Shown here: piece after piece, positions 7,849 to 15,924 of the stretch | Layout of the letters: each line of letters opens with the position of its first letter | How positions within the stretch are numbered: the first letter of the stretch is position 1 | Source of the DNA: an archaeon | GTDB lineage: Archaea > Thermoproteota > Nitrososphaeria > Nitrososphaerales > Gagatemarchaeaceae | Reading direction: 5' to 3' | Assembly (NCBI GenBank): GCA_021851265.1 | Contig: JAJZIG010000003.1 | Coordinates: 1 to 40,331 of the forward strand | DNA: 40,331 bases | Made by a program: the position numbers and the translations under genes | The notes under the pieces: generated by a model | The model's input: the letters and a program-made list of their open reading frames with translations, nothing else | Told to the model about the DNA's origin: nothing | Database searches by the model: none

Positions 7849-8768
7849 CCCTGTCGGAGAAGAACTCTGAAAGGATCGATCTGCTTTTCGAGCTAGCGAA
7901 ACAGAACGGTTCTCTGATATCGGTCAGCGAGCTGACGTGCCTTCTATCGGAGGACATATCAGAACGTGAGTTGGTCAACGCAATCACATTCGATCCGTCC
8001 CTCAACTCCAAATTCGAGCTCAAGGGCGACTACCTCTCCGAAAGGCGCCAAGGGTCAGAGGCAAGCGACATCGAAGCAGAGTCCCGCAACAGGGCGAGGG
8101 CAAGGTCCAACATGGAGTACGCGGCTAAGTTTGCGCGATTGCTCCGTCCAGCTCGCTTCAAGATGATAGCTGTGAGCGGTTCCACATCCTATGGCTCTGC
8201 TTCGAGATCCAAAGATTTGGACCTGTTCTGCATCGCTCCCGCCGGAGCGCTGTGGCGTTCCCTTACCTGGGGACTCATCATGGCGAGAGTGTCCAGTCTC
8301 ATCTCTCCTCGTTCGCCTTCCGTCTGTCTCAGCTGTATCATGGACGAGAGATATGCCCATTCAAAGTTTTCCACCCCTCAGGGGCCGCTCTTCGCCAGGG
8401 ATGCCCTCGCAACCAAGGTCATCATGGGTTATGACATTCATAGATCCCTCATGAAGACGGCAAGGTGGATCTCGGCATACTATCCGGCTGCCTACGAACA
8501 TTCAGAATTCTCTGAGGCTCATATCCAACCCATGGTTCATCACAATATCTCGGAGAGGATCATGAACCTCTTCATGTTCGCAACGGCCGGTAGGTATCTG
8601 AAACTGAAGTCGTCTTTGTTGAATAGGAGGCTAAATGCAACCCGCCGGAACTGGGACGTCTTCGATATTCAGTGCGAAGAAGATCATCTCATCTATGAGT
8701 CTAGACGGTACGTTTCAATGCGGCAAAGATACGAAGCATTGCTAGCCTCTGTCGAAGCAGGGAGGTGA
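7845..8768 (+). CDS. Nucleotidyltransferase-fold protein, apparent CTG start
   Basis: The central part carries the nucleotidyltransferase signature G-S-x-x-x-G followed by D-x-D: AVSGSTSYGSASRSKDLDLF. Such domains transfer NMP or a related group, or are regulatory when degenerate. A mainly helical C-terminal half (about residues 130-307) matches nothing recognised. The first canonical start is TTG at 7971. But the 42 codons before it read as protein (SEKNSERIDLLFELAKQN..., a helical, winged-helix-like pattern), with no ATG, GTG or TTG back to the stop at 7797. CTG at 7845 overlaps the upstream TGA as CTGA and has GGAGG eight bases before it. Sandwiched between two glycosyltransferases, it may activate or modify a sugar or lipid carrier; that role is inference. 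Confidence 0.75.
   Translation: MTLSEKNSERIDLLFELAKQNGSLISVSELTCLLSEDISERELVNAITFDPSLNSKFELKGDYLSERRQGSEASDIEAESRNRARARSNMEYAAKFARLLRPARFKMIAVSGSTSYGSASRSKDLDLFCIAPAGALWRSLTWGLIMARVSSLISPRSPSVCLSCIMDERYAHSKFSTPQGPLFARDALATKVIMGYDIHRSLMKTARWISAYYPAAYEHSEFSEAHIQPMVHHNISERIMNLFMFATAGRYLKLKSSLLNRRLNATRRNWDVFDIQCEEDHLIYESRRYVSMRQRYEALLASVEAGR
8761..8767 (+). promoter_or_regulatory. Shine-Dalgarno site for the processive glycosyltransferase
   Basis: GGAGGTG overlaps the stop of the nucleotidyltransferase-like gene and sits seven bases before TTG 8775. It fixes that start and shows the two genes are in one operon. Confidence 0.65.
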
Positions 8769-8774
8769 AGGAAC

Positions 8775-10337
8775 TTGCTGGCAGCATCCTACTCACCAGT
8801 TGCGCCTGCGCTGCTAATGGGGTCGGTCCTCATCAGCGGGATTTTTGTGGTCTATGGCCTCAACACCCTCTATCTGACCATACGATCCAGGCGCTACAAA
8901 CAGGTGCGCACTCTCCCGCTTTCGGCCCGCCCACCAGTGGCAATCCATCTCCCGATCTACAACGAGTTCTACGTAGTAGAGAGGTTGCTCGCTTCATGCG
9001 CCCGGGTGGCCGAAAGGTACGGCTCTGACCTCGTAAGGATCTACATCTTGGATGACTCCACCGACGACACTAGCCTCGAGGTTGACAGGCTGGTCCCAGA
9101 GTACACGTCCAGGGGTATCATGATGAGTGTGATAAGAAGGAGCAGCCGCGTCGGCTTCAAAGCCGGGGCGCTACAGGCTGCCTTGGCGGAGACAGGTGAA
9201 AAATACGTCGCCGTGTTCGACGCTGACTTCGTCCCTCCGGAGGACTTCCTAGAGAGGACCGTCCCGATCCTGGAGAGCGATCCTGCCATAGGATTTGTGC
9301 AAGCCAGGTGGGGCCACCTCGACAGGGATCACAACTTCATTACCAAGACCATCGCCATCGGCATAGACGCCCACTTCTTTCTGGAGCAGAAAGGCAGGAA
9401 CGGAAACGGGTACCTGATGAACTTCAACGGTAGCGCGGGGGTGCTCAGGGCCTCAGCCATCACCGAGGCAGGCGGCTGGGCGCCCGACACTCTGGCGGAA
9501 GATCTTGACCTGAGCTACAGGCTCCAGCTCAGAGGGTACCGCGGAGTCTACCTGAACGACGTGGAGGTGCCGGGGGAGCTGCCGCCGACCATCACCGGGC
9601 TCAAGAGGCAACAGGGACGCTGGGCTCGAGGCTCTCTCCAGACCGCAAAGAAGCTCGTCCCATCAGTCAACTCATCCAAGAGGCTCAGCCTGAAGCAGAA
9701 GATGGAGGCGGTGATTCATCTGACTTACTACCTCGTACATCCGCTCATGGTGATCTCGTTTCTCCTGGCAGTCGGGGCCGACTTCCTCTCAGTTGACGTC
9801 ATCAATTATGCCGTCAACTTCTCGGTGCCTCTCCTGTCCGGAGGGTCAGTGCTGGAGAGTCTCTCGTTCATATTCATCCCCTGGCTGATCTTCTCGATCT
9901 TAGTAGTCCTATCCACCGTCGCCGTGTTGGTGTACTGCATAGAAGCAATCAGGGTGCAGAAACTGGGGCTCTTGGAGAACATCAAACAGATACTGCTCTT
10001 GGTCATCATAGGGTACGGGATCAGCATAAGCAACTCTGTCCAGGCGCTGGGTGGGATCTTCTCGAAGCAGACGGGATCGTTCTCAAGGACCCCAAAATAT
10101 GCAATTGAGCGAACCGGAGGGACCTGGAGCGGGAAAAAATATCAGCTACCTTTCAGCAGGACCGCAGGCCTGGAGGCAGGCGCAGTGGCACTCTCTGTCG
10201 CCGCTCTGGTCTACGCCTGGGTTACCTCAAACTACGGAATAATGCCTATCTTGGTTGTCTATCTGATTGGATACGCTTGCGTGTTGTATCTCACCGTCGC
10301 GCAGACGCTCGCCTCCTCTGGCTCGAGGGATGTGTAG
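8775..10337 (+). CDS. Processive family 2 glycosyltransferase, cellulose synthase-like
   Basis: Membrane-embedded GT2 enzyme that polymerises a polysaccharide and usually moves it across the membrane. Motifs in order: LDDSTDD (D93-D94), FDADFVP (D149, D151), TLAEDLDL (E242-D243), and QQGRW (Q279-x-x-R-W283), the D,D,D,QxxRW set of cellulose, hyaluronan and related synthases. One membrane helix precedes the catalytic domain (about residues 8-32). Four to six follow between about 315 and 515. The length of 520 residues is typical of CESA-like proteins without a PilZ domain. The start is TTG 8775, chosen for its GGAGGTG site. It is in an operon with the two genes before it. The sugar cannot be named from sequence. 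Confidence 0.9.
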   Translation: MLAASYSPVAPALLMGSVLISGIFVVYGLNTLYLTIRSRRYKQVRTLPLSARPPVAIHLPIYNEFYVVERLLASCARVAERYGSDLVRIYILDDSTDDTSLEVDRLVPEYTSRGIMMSVIRRSSRVGFKAGALQAALAETGEKYVAVFDADFVPPEDFLERTVPILESDPAIGFVQARWGHLDRDHNFITKTIAIGIDAHFFLEQKGRNGNGYLMNFNGSAGVLRASAITEAGGWAPDTLAEDLDLSYRLQLRGYRGVYLNDVEVPGELPPTITGLKRQQGRWARGSLQTAKKLVPSVNSSKRLSLKQKMEAVIHLTYYLVHPLMVISFLLAVGADFLSVDVINYAVNFSVPLLSGGSVLESLSFIFIPWLIFSILVVLSTVAVLVYCIEAIRVQKLGLLENIKQILLLVIIGYGISISNSVQALGGIFSKQTGSFSRTPKYAIERTGGTWSGKKYQLPFSRTAGLEAGAVALSVAALVYAWVTSNYGIMPILVVYLIGYACVLYLTVAQTLASSGSRDV

Positions 10338-10358
10338 GCGCGCCGACGGCGCTGCAAG

Positions 10359-10366
10359 CCTAAAGC
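10359..10366 (+). promoter_or_regulatory. Box A for GT-C type gene
   Basis: CCTAAAGC is centred about 27 bases before ATG 10389. It favours the ATG over the TTG two codons earlier and suggests a leaderless mRNA separate from the upstream operon. Confidence 0.5.
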
Positions 10367-10388
10367 CATTCGTCTCCTGCCTTTGGGC

Positions 10389-12167
10389 ATGAGAAGGGGC
10401 TTGGCCTGGCTGCTGCTGGCGTTCCTCGTCCCCGCGGCAGTTCTAGCCGTGTCACCCGCGACCGCGGCACAAAACTGCGGAGTTGGGTTGACCGCGGGAC
10501 CCTCGCAGGTCCACTTTCCACTGAATACAATCCCGTCACCGGGTGCGACAACCTTCAGCGAGACGTTCGACGTCACCTATCCGCCCTCCCTGGCGAACGA
10601 GACGCTCACACTTGAATATCTTAACGGGAGTCAGTGGTACAAGCTGGAGAACTTCACTGCGAACGGCCTGGGGTTCACTGAGACGAGCTATGGTCTGGAC
10701 AGGGGATGGGTGAGGTTCGGGACCGCCTCTGTCAGGGTGGCCAGTGGAACGTGCTACTCGAACACCGCGACCTTCGGCGTCGGATACGACTCCAGCGCCA
10801 CTATGCTGGACATAATGGCATACGCAGCCATGGCGGGTTCGGTCTTGGCGTTCTTCATCCTGGGAACGAGGTTCGGTTGGAGGAGGTTCCTCATATTGGC
10901 GATTCCAGCGTACCTGGCTCTGTCACCGTGGACGGGACAGAGGTACGACGTCTATTTCCTCATTAGTTCAGGCATCAGAGTCCTTCAGCACGTCAACCCA
11001 TTCATGCCGGGAAATCCTCCAGTCTATCCCGGACCCCTGAAGTGGGCTTATCCTCCCATCTATCCCGTCTACAGCGCTTTCTCATACCTGGTCTATCAGG
11101 CGTTCACAGGGGCCCATCTCCCTTCCATCTCGTCGCTCACATGGCCCGGATGGTTCACTGAGACCTACAACGTGTACCTAGCGTTCGTTCCTTCTAACCT
11201 CCCGCTCCTCGTGATGCTCCTGAAGCTCCCCATGGTGGCATCGGCTTTTCTGACAGGCTGGCTCTTGGCTAAGATGACCGGCAGAGAGTCGACTTCGATT
11301 CTGTGGATTGCGAACCCCCTGGTCATCTTGGTGGCGGCTGTCTGGGGTCAACTTGACCCCATAGCGACACTCATGGCGGTCGCGTCACTGTACTACTTCC
11401 AGAAGGGGAAGGCCTACCACGCATATCTGTTCGCATCGTTCGGCGCAGCGGTCAAAGTCTGGCCGGCGATCATGATTCCGGTCATGCTTGTGGCTTCGAT
11501 TAGGAAGGGCGGCTTGAAGGCAGCAGTTCGTCCAATTGTCGCGGTGATACCGGCTGTGGCGCTAACCATGGGCCTCTATGGTGCATATGGGAGCATTCTG
11601 AACAGCCTTTCCGTCTTAATCTATGCCAGGGGCATACCCACATTCGCAGGGGCGTTCACAGTCAACGGACTGACATGGCAGGAAGTGCTGTTTGTCTTGA
11701 AGTCTCCCCCCGTCCCACTGTTCCTCTACGTGGGAGTTCCCATCTACGCTGCCCTGCTAGTCTGGATATATTGGAAGAACGACACCGACGTCGTGAAGTG
11801 GACGCTGGTCTCGATTCTTGTCCTATTCCTGACCTACAACTATGTCAACCCGCAATATTTCTATTGGATACTCCCACTGTTCCTGCTCCAGGGGAGACGG
11901 CTTTCTTATGTGGTATTCACAGCCCTCCCGCTTGCCTTCATGGCGGCCGCCTATGATTTCTTCTACTTTGTCTCGCCGGCAATACTGCATAACGAGTATG
12001 CCATAGGCGCCTCAATTGCCGACCAGATCAAGGTCAATTACTTCTACCAGACTGATTGGCTGTTCATTCTTATCGCAGCCGCCATCCCAACGACTGTGTA
12101 CGTGCTGTCGCTGTTTGCACAACTAAAGCCGATCCACCGCGGCACTCGGACCATGGAGAACGTTTAA
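10389..12167 (+). CDS. GT-C/GT87-like polytopic membrane glycosyltransferase
   Basis: Begins with a signal peptide-like helix (LAWLLLAFLVPAAVLAVSP), then an extracytoplasmic beta-rich domain (about residues 30-135) with two Cys (C30, C117) and several N-glycosylation sites. About ten membrane helices follow. After the second helix comes WTGQRYDVYFLISSGIRVL, with N-P-F shortly after, resembling the first outer loop (acidic residue, then NPF/NPY) of GT-C enzymes of the mannosyltransferase/GT87 (DUF2029) type, which use lipid-linked sugars on the outer face. The added N-terminal exported domain is not usual. ATG 10389 was chosen by promoter spacing. Substrate and acceptor are unknown; the context suggests a surface glycan. 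Confidence 0.75.
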   Translation: MRRGLAWLLLAFLVPAAVLAVSPATAAQNCGVGLTAGPSQVHFPLNTIPSPGATTFSETFDVTYPPSLANETLTLEYLNGSQWYKLENFTANGLGFTETSYGLDRGWVRFGTASVRVASGTCYSNTATFGVGYDSSATMLDIMAYAAMAGSVLAFFILGTRFGWRRFLILAIPAYLALSPWTGQRYDVYFLISSGIRVLQHVNPFMPGNPPVYPGPLKWAYPPIYPVYSAFSYLVYQAFTGAHLPSISSLTWPGWFTETYNVYLAFVPSNLPLLVMLLKLPMVASAFLTGWLLAKMTGRESTSILWIANPLVILVAAVWGQLDPIATLMAVASLYYFQKGKAYHAYLFASFGAAVKVWPAIMIPVMLVASIRKGGLKAAVRPIVAVIPAVALTMGLYGAYGSILNSLSVLIYARGIPTFAGAFTVNGLTWQEVLFVLKSPPVPLFLYVGVPIYAALLVWIYWKNDTDVVKWTLVSILVLFLTYNYVNPQYFYWILPLFLLQGRRLSYVVFTALPLAFMAAAYDFFYFVSPAILHNEYAIGASIADQIKVNYFYQTDWLFILIAAAIPTTVYVLSLFAQLKPIHRGTRTMENV

Positions 12168-12169
12168 CT
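12163..12169 (+). promoter_or_regulatory. Box A for reductase-methyltransferase fusion gene
   Basis: TTTAACT, overlapping the end of the GT-C gene, is centred about 30 bases before TTG 12196 and fits leaderless initiation there. Confidence 0.45.
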
Positions 12170-12195
12170 CTCTTTGGACCCTTTTCATATGCGGA

Positions 12196-13374
12196 TTGGG
12201 CGTATACGAATTGGGCCCAGCTGGCCAGTATGTGCGTATCGAAACGATCGGAAGGAGGACCGGCCGCCTGCACTCAGTCATAGTCAGGTACGTGATGTAT
12301 GATGGAAAAATGGTCGTCTTTCCCGAGAGTGAAGGGCATCAGGACTGGGTAGCCAATCTCAGAGGAAACCCGAGGGTAGGTGTCTACGCAGGAGAGGCAA
12401 GGTGGGAAGGGGTGGCGGAGGAGCGGAGGGCAGATGGCCTCAAGGATCCTGTCCTGGGGGCGTTCACCAGGAAGTACGGTGGGGCGGAGGTAAGGAGGAA
12501 ATACTGGGGCACGATGGGTTTCTTCCAAATCAGCCTCCTCTCAATGACAAAGGAGAACTACGCGGAACTGGTCTATTCAGACCTAGAGGCAGCTTTCGAC
12601 GGAGTCGCGCTGACCTATGATCATCACATCTTTGGTAACCCGATGAACGTGTGGCTCAGAGATAGGTCGGTGGACTTGATGGCTACTCTCTTCAAGCGAG
12701 GGGACACCGTGGTCGAGGTGGGATGCGGAACTGGGACTGAGACCCTCCGGCTGGCGAGCAGAGGTGTCAGGGTCGTGGCGACAGACATTTCGCAGAAGAT
12801 GCTCCAAGTGCTGATGAAGAAGGCGAAGGCCAGAGGACTCGACGCGAACGTTATCCCCGTCCACTGCAGAGCGCACCAGCTCAAGGAAGGGCTGGCTAAG
12901 GCCGGATGCACGAGCGCCGATGGGGCTTATTCGACCTACGGCGCCGTCAACACAGAGCCACGGCTTGGGGAGATGGTAGCCAACCTCCACGAGTTAATCC
13001 GACCAGGAGGGAAACTTGTGCTGGGCGTGTGGAACAGGTTCTGCCTCTACGAAATCATCGGGTATTCGATGAGGATGCGACCCTCGATGATTGTGGCCAG
13101 GCTCAGGAACCCGGTCCCTGTGGGGAAATCGAGATTCTGTGTGACCACTAACGCTTTTTCCGTCAGAGAACTGAACCGGCAGATTCACGGACGGTTCGAG
13201 TTGGAGTCGCTCAGAGGGGTATGCATACTGCTTCCTCCATCGAATCTGGTCCGATATCTTCCCCGAGGACGACTCCTTCGACTCTTCAAAGCTTTGGATA
13301 TATCCATTCAGTCCAGGAACCCCTGGTGCCAGCTCGGCGACCACTTCATTGGGGTGTATAATAGAGTTGGATGA
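12196..13374 (+). CDS. Fusion: DUF385/Ddn-type deazaflavin reductase domain + SAM methyltransferase
   Basis: Residues about 1-115 match the DUF385/Ddn split-barrel family of F420-dependent or quinone reductases: IETIGRRTGRLHSV, then YDGKMVVFPESEGHQDWVAN and LRGNPRVGV. Residues about 135-392 are a class I SAM-dependent methyltransferase with motif I VVEVGCGTGTETLRLASRG, an acidic ATDIS at the end of strand 2 and a motif IV-like ADGAYSTYGAVN. The two halves are joined in one frame without a stop. TTG 12196 is the only workable start; there is no ATG or GTG upstream in frame. Such a fusion could reduce and methylate one substrate, for example a lipid or quinone-like molecule. That is inference. 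It lies between glycosyltransferase genes on the same strand. Confidence 0.82.
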   Translation: MGVYELGPAGQYVRIETIGRRTGRLHSVIVRYVMYDGKMVVFPESEGHQDWVANLRGNPRVGVYAGEARWEGVAEERRADGLKDPVLGAFTRKYGGAEVRRKYWGTMGFFQISLLSMTKENYAELVYSDLEAAFDGVALTYDHHIFGNPMNVWLRDRSVDLMATLFKRGDTVVEVGCGTGTETLRLASRGVRVVATDISQKMLQVLMKKAKARGLDANVIPVHCRAHQLKEGLAKAGCTSADGAYSTYGAVNTEPRLGEMVANLHELIRPGGKLVLGVWNRFCLYEIIGYSMRMRPSMIVARLRNPVPVGKSRFCVTTNAFSVRELNRQIHGRFELESLRGVCILLPPSNLVRYLPRGRLLRLFKALDISIQSRNPWCQLGDHFIGVYNRVG

Positions 13375-13422
13375 CTCTACACCTGTGTGTGCAGTCAGGA
13401 GGTCGGGGAGGCGGGCGCTCGG

Positions 13423-13686
13423 ATGAAGCTCATAAACGAAAGGACGATGTTCAAGATACTCCTGGAGGGGAACGGGCTGATGCTGTCGGTCACCACAAAG
13501 AAGAGAGCATTTTTCGTGTTTCTCTCTTCGGTCTACATAGGCTGCAAGACCGCGCCCACCACCGATCCACACCCAGGGATTGTGGAGCTCTGCGACTACG
13601 ACATCAAGACAATCATCAGGGAGTGGTCGAGGCTCTACAGAGTATGCCTTCCCAACCAGCCGTTGACAGTCGGCATCACTTCTTGA
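13423..13686 (+). CDS. Small hypothetical protein, 87 aa
   Basis: Codon choice (AGG, ATC, GTC, AAG preferred) matches neighbouring genes, and the reverse strand gives only an Arg/Pro-rich shadow. The protein is MKLINERTMFKILLEG... with a hydrophobic patch (RAFFVFLSSVYIGC) and three Cys. No family is recognised. ATG 13423 follows GGGGAGGCGGGCG; an in-frame GTG at 13387 would add 12 residues. It begins 48 bases after the fusion gene and converges with the minus-strand glycosyltransferase. Confidence 0.55.
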   Translation: MKLINERTMFKILLEGNGLMLSVTTKKRAFFVFLSSVYIGCKTAPTTDPHPGIVELCDYDIKTIIREWSRLYRVCLPNQPLTVGITS

Positions 13687-13747
13687 AGCGAGGTCGCGGG
13701 GTCTGGCTGCCGGCAATCTTGGGCAAGGCGCAACACGGCGCATGCCG

Positions 13748-14500
13748 TCAGTTCACCTGCTTCAGGATTCTCCATCTTTCTGGCTGGACAAACCCTTTCA
13801 AGAACTTCAGATAGAACAAGGGAGCATATACGATGTTCTTCGGGCTTCGGCTGTTGAGGCTCTGCAACAGGACGACTTGGGCGGTAAAAACAAGCTGGCC
13901 GACGTTGACGCCAGCCGCAACCCGAGTGTTCGCCCCCTCCCACTCCGGCTTGTATCTCCTATACTGGGACCTATGAACCATCACATCGGAAACGAAGACA
14001 GACGACAGACCCATACGACGGAGCTTTCTCCTGACATAGAACTCTTCACGGGCATTGATGGACGAAGGAATTACTCTTCCCTGGAAGTCCTCCGTGCGGA
14101 GCACGAGGAGCCCCATGGGGAGGCCGTAAGCGAACCTGTGGCCGACCGACATGCCTACCACGGCCCCGACCGTCGGATGATCAAGGACTTCGATTGCGAA
14201 GTCAAAAAAACGCGGTTGAATGATCTCCTCGTCGCTATCCACGAATGCGAGATACTTGGTCTTACATAGGTCGAACGCCAGCTGCCGGGCGTAACCGAGC
14301 CCTACATCGTGGGAAACAACCTCTGCGCCCAGCCGTCTCGCTATCTCGACTGAGTCGTCGACGCTGCTTTGATCGATTATTGTCATTTTGATCCCATGCC
14401 CGCTTCGAAAGACGCTTCGAAGACATCTTTCTAGGGTCGCCGCCGAATTCCTGGTGCACACGAAGACCGTGAGGTCTGAGGTTTCCTCTGTCAGCTGCAA
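13748..14500 (-). CDS. Family 2 glycosyltransferase
   Basis: Soluble or peripheral GT2 enzyme of 250 residues. It opens with the family strand VFVCTRNSAATLERCLRSV, then IIDQSSVDDSVEIA, GLGYARQLAFDL and the metal-binding FVDSDEEI (DxD in D-S-D). C-terminal basic and aromatic residues (FYLKFLKGFVQPERW) may touch the membrane. The start is TTG at 14500, about 30 bases downstream of a TATA box. It is encoded opposite to the other glycan genes but points into the same locus. Confidence 0.88.
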   Translation of the reverse strand: MQLTEETSDLTVFVCTRNSAATLERCLRSVFRSGHGIKMTIIDQSSVDDSVEIARRLGAEVVSHDVGLGYARQLAFDLCKTKYLAFVDSDEEIIQPRFFDFAIEVLDHPTVGAVVGMSVGHRFAYGLPMGLLVLRTEDFQGRVIPSSINAREEFYVRRKLRRMGLSSVFVSDVMVHRSQYRRYKPEWEGANTRVAAGVNVGQLVFTAQVVLLQSLNSRSPKNIVYAPLFYLKFLKGFVQPERWRILKQVN

Positions 14501-14526
14501 GGAGCCGCCAAATCTCTCCGCATGCC

Positions 14527-14534
14527 CATATACA
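14527..14534 (-). promoter_or_regulatory. TATA box for minus-strand GT2 gene
   Basis: GTATATGG-like sequence on the minus strand, centred 30 bases before TTG 14500. Confidence 0.5.
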
Positions 14535-14648
14535 TTGCTGTGGCTACAGAAACAACCCCGACCACCATGACTGGTCCCCGGCCAACAGGTGGGCGTTACC
14601 GAGGCCGGTTCGACTGCGGGTCCAATCGTCCCGAGAGTGGCAGCTGAG

Positions 14649-14733
14649 TGCGGGGGGAGGGATTCGAACCCTCGAACCCCTAAGGGATGAGGTCCTGAGC
14701 CTCACGCCGTTGACCAGGCTGGGCGACCCCCGC
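14649..14733 (-). tRNA. tRNA-Leu, anticodon CAG
   Basis: An 85-base class II tRNA. The acceptor 5' strand GCGGGGG pairs with CCCCCGC, followed by discriminator A. The anticodon stem TGAGG/CCTCA encloses the loop CTCAGGA with anticodon CAG. A long variable arm (CCC-TTA-GGG stem) precedes the T arm GAGGG-TTCGAAT-CCCTC. The D arm contains AGCCTGGTCAAC. No intron is visible and the 3' CCA is not encoded. It reads codon CUG, one of the common Leu codons here. Confidence 0.95.
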
Positions 14734-14758
14734 GCTACCCCAGGCGAGCCTAATATTC

Positions 14759-14766
14759 GCTTTAAG
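14759..14766 (-). promoter_or_regulatory. Box A for tRNA-Leu
   Basis: CTTAAAGC on the minus strand is centred about 30 bases upstream of the first base of the tRNA. Confidence 0.6.
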
Positions 14767-14834
14767 AACATTGAACTGGGCTGAGCACTTTCGCGCCACT
14801 CTCCCATTCAAAGAGTTCTGTCAGCGAACTTCCC

Positions 14835-14842
14835 GTTAAATT
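14835..14842 (+). promoter_or_regulatory. Box A for RecA-like/PolB gene group
   Basis: GTTAAATT is centred about 29 bases before ATG 14867, so the first gene of the group is probably leaderless. Confidence 0.6.
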
Positions 14843-14866
14843 CAGGTCACAGCCCGCGATTGCACA

Positions 14867-15754
14867 ATGGTGAGACTACACTATCTCTATGAGCAGAGGA
14901 CCGACGGGAAGGAGAAGTCTGTCTATTACTGCTCCGGCTGCAATTGCGTCATGAAACTCGGCGGGGGTTCCTCTATCGGCAACGTCGTGCATCCCCATGC
15001 CCGCTCCTGCACTAATCGTGACTGCCCGCTCGAAAATCCCGAACATATGTTCGCCCCAAGGTCGGAGGCGCTGTTCCGGCCAGCTTCTTCAATCCCCCAT
15101 TTCACTCTGGGATTTCCCCCATTGGACTCGCTCCTAAGACCCCTATCTGAAAAGCGCCTCTTGGTATTTAGTGGAGACCAATCTTCAATCGTGGCAGAAC
15201 TGGCGGCGTTCAGGGCTCAACTTCCAGTCGAATCGGGCGGCCTCAATTCTGCGGTCGTGTTCATAGACGGAGGCAACCGCTCCGACCCATACCTCCTTTC
15301 GTCCTTCGCCAGGCAGAGAGGGGTCGGGCCCCGCGCCACGATGAAACGAGTCGCCTCTTGTCGTGTCTTTACACTCTATCAACTGACCGAGCTGGTTTCA
15401 GAGCACCTGGCATGCGCCGCGGAGGATTACGGGGCGAGGTTGGTGATAATCTCTGACATCCTCGGCACTTTCAACGAGCCGGAACTGGACGAGAGGGAAG
15501 CGAGGCGCGTCTTGGATGCCATCTATGAGCGCATAGAGGGACTGACAGAGTGTTCCCTTGTCATCGTGACCCTACCATCGCCCAACAAATATGATGAGCT
15601 GGTCATGCGGTGGGCCGACACCATGATTTCTCTTTCGCATAGCAGGGACGGCGCCAAAGCAGAACGCCTCAGCCGAAACAGTCTGGCTTCCGAGGTCATC
15701 ACGTTCAAGCCTAATCTACTACTGAACGCTACTGGAATCGAGGTTCCGTTCTGA
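14867..15754 (+). CDS. RecA/RadA-like ATPase-fold protein with degenerate Walker A
   Basis: A 295-residue protein with an N-terminal Cys cluster (C22, C25, C27, C48, C53; YYCSGCNCV and RSCTNRDCP) that may bind zinc, as in RadA/Sms-like proteins. A RecA/KaiC-like core follows: FTLGFPPLDSLL, then FSGDQSSIVAEL (about 101-112) where the P-loop GxxGxGKT should be. The Lys is missing. Next come AVVFIDGGNRSDP, like the strand after Walker A in RadA, and LVIISDILGTFNEPE in the Walker B position. It probably cannot bind or hydrolyse ATP normally. It overlaps the next small gene by one base (TGATG) and precedes PolB. A role as a DNA-binding or polymerase accessory protein is inferred from context. Confidence 0.75.
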   Translation: MVRLHYLYEQRTDGKEKSVYYCSGCNCVMKLGGGSSIGNVVHPHARSCTNRDCPLENPEHMFAPRSEALFRPASSIPHFTLGFPPLDSLLRPLSEKRLLVFSGDQSSIVAELAAFRAQLPVESGGLNSAVVFIDGGNRSDPYLLSSFARQRGVGPRATMKRVASCRVFTLYQLTELVSEHLACAAEDYGARLVIISDILGTFNEPELDEREARRVLDAIYERIEGLTECSLVIVTLPSPNKYDELVMRWADTMISLSHSRDGAKAERLSRNSLASEVITFKPNLLLNATGIEVPF

Positions 15755-15924
15755 TGGGTCGCACTATCTCTTCGTTCAGGGTAACCGAAGCCGAAGTCCA
15801 AGAGGCCGCCAGATGGAAGGCGTTCAGAAGGTCCTTCGGAAGAGAGATAGGGAAGTCTTTGATGACCCGCTACGCTCACAAGGCTCTACATATCCGCCTC
15901 TTCCACTACCATCAGGTCGTTTAG
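15754..15924 (+). CDS. Small basic protein, 56 aa, coupled to RecA-like gene
   Basis: A short gene not reaching usual size cut-offs. ATG at 15754 overlaps the upstream TGA as TGATG, the classic sign of translational coupling; it ends with TAG at 15922-15924. The protein is basic and aromatic: SFRVTEAEVQEAARWKAFRR, then SFGREIGKSL and AHKALHIRLFHYHQVV. An amphipathic helix with many Arg/Lys and a His-rich end suits contact with DNA or another protein. No named family is recognised. Its position between a RecA-like gene and PolB suggests a small polymerase accessory subunit, analogous in size to the PolB-binding proteins known from Sulfolobus. Homology to those is not shown. Confidence 0.6.
   Translation: MGRTISSFRVTEAEVQEAARWKAFRRSFGREIGKSLMTRYAHKALHIRLFHYHQVV

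Noticed and set aside
12994-13743. Long minus-strand frame of 249 codons
   Set aside because: Arg/Pro/His-rich, antisense to the methyltransferase domain and the small gene at 13423; no family signal.
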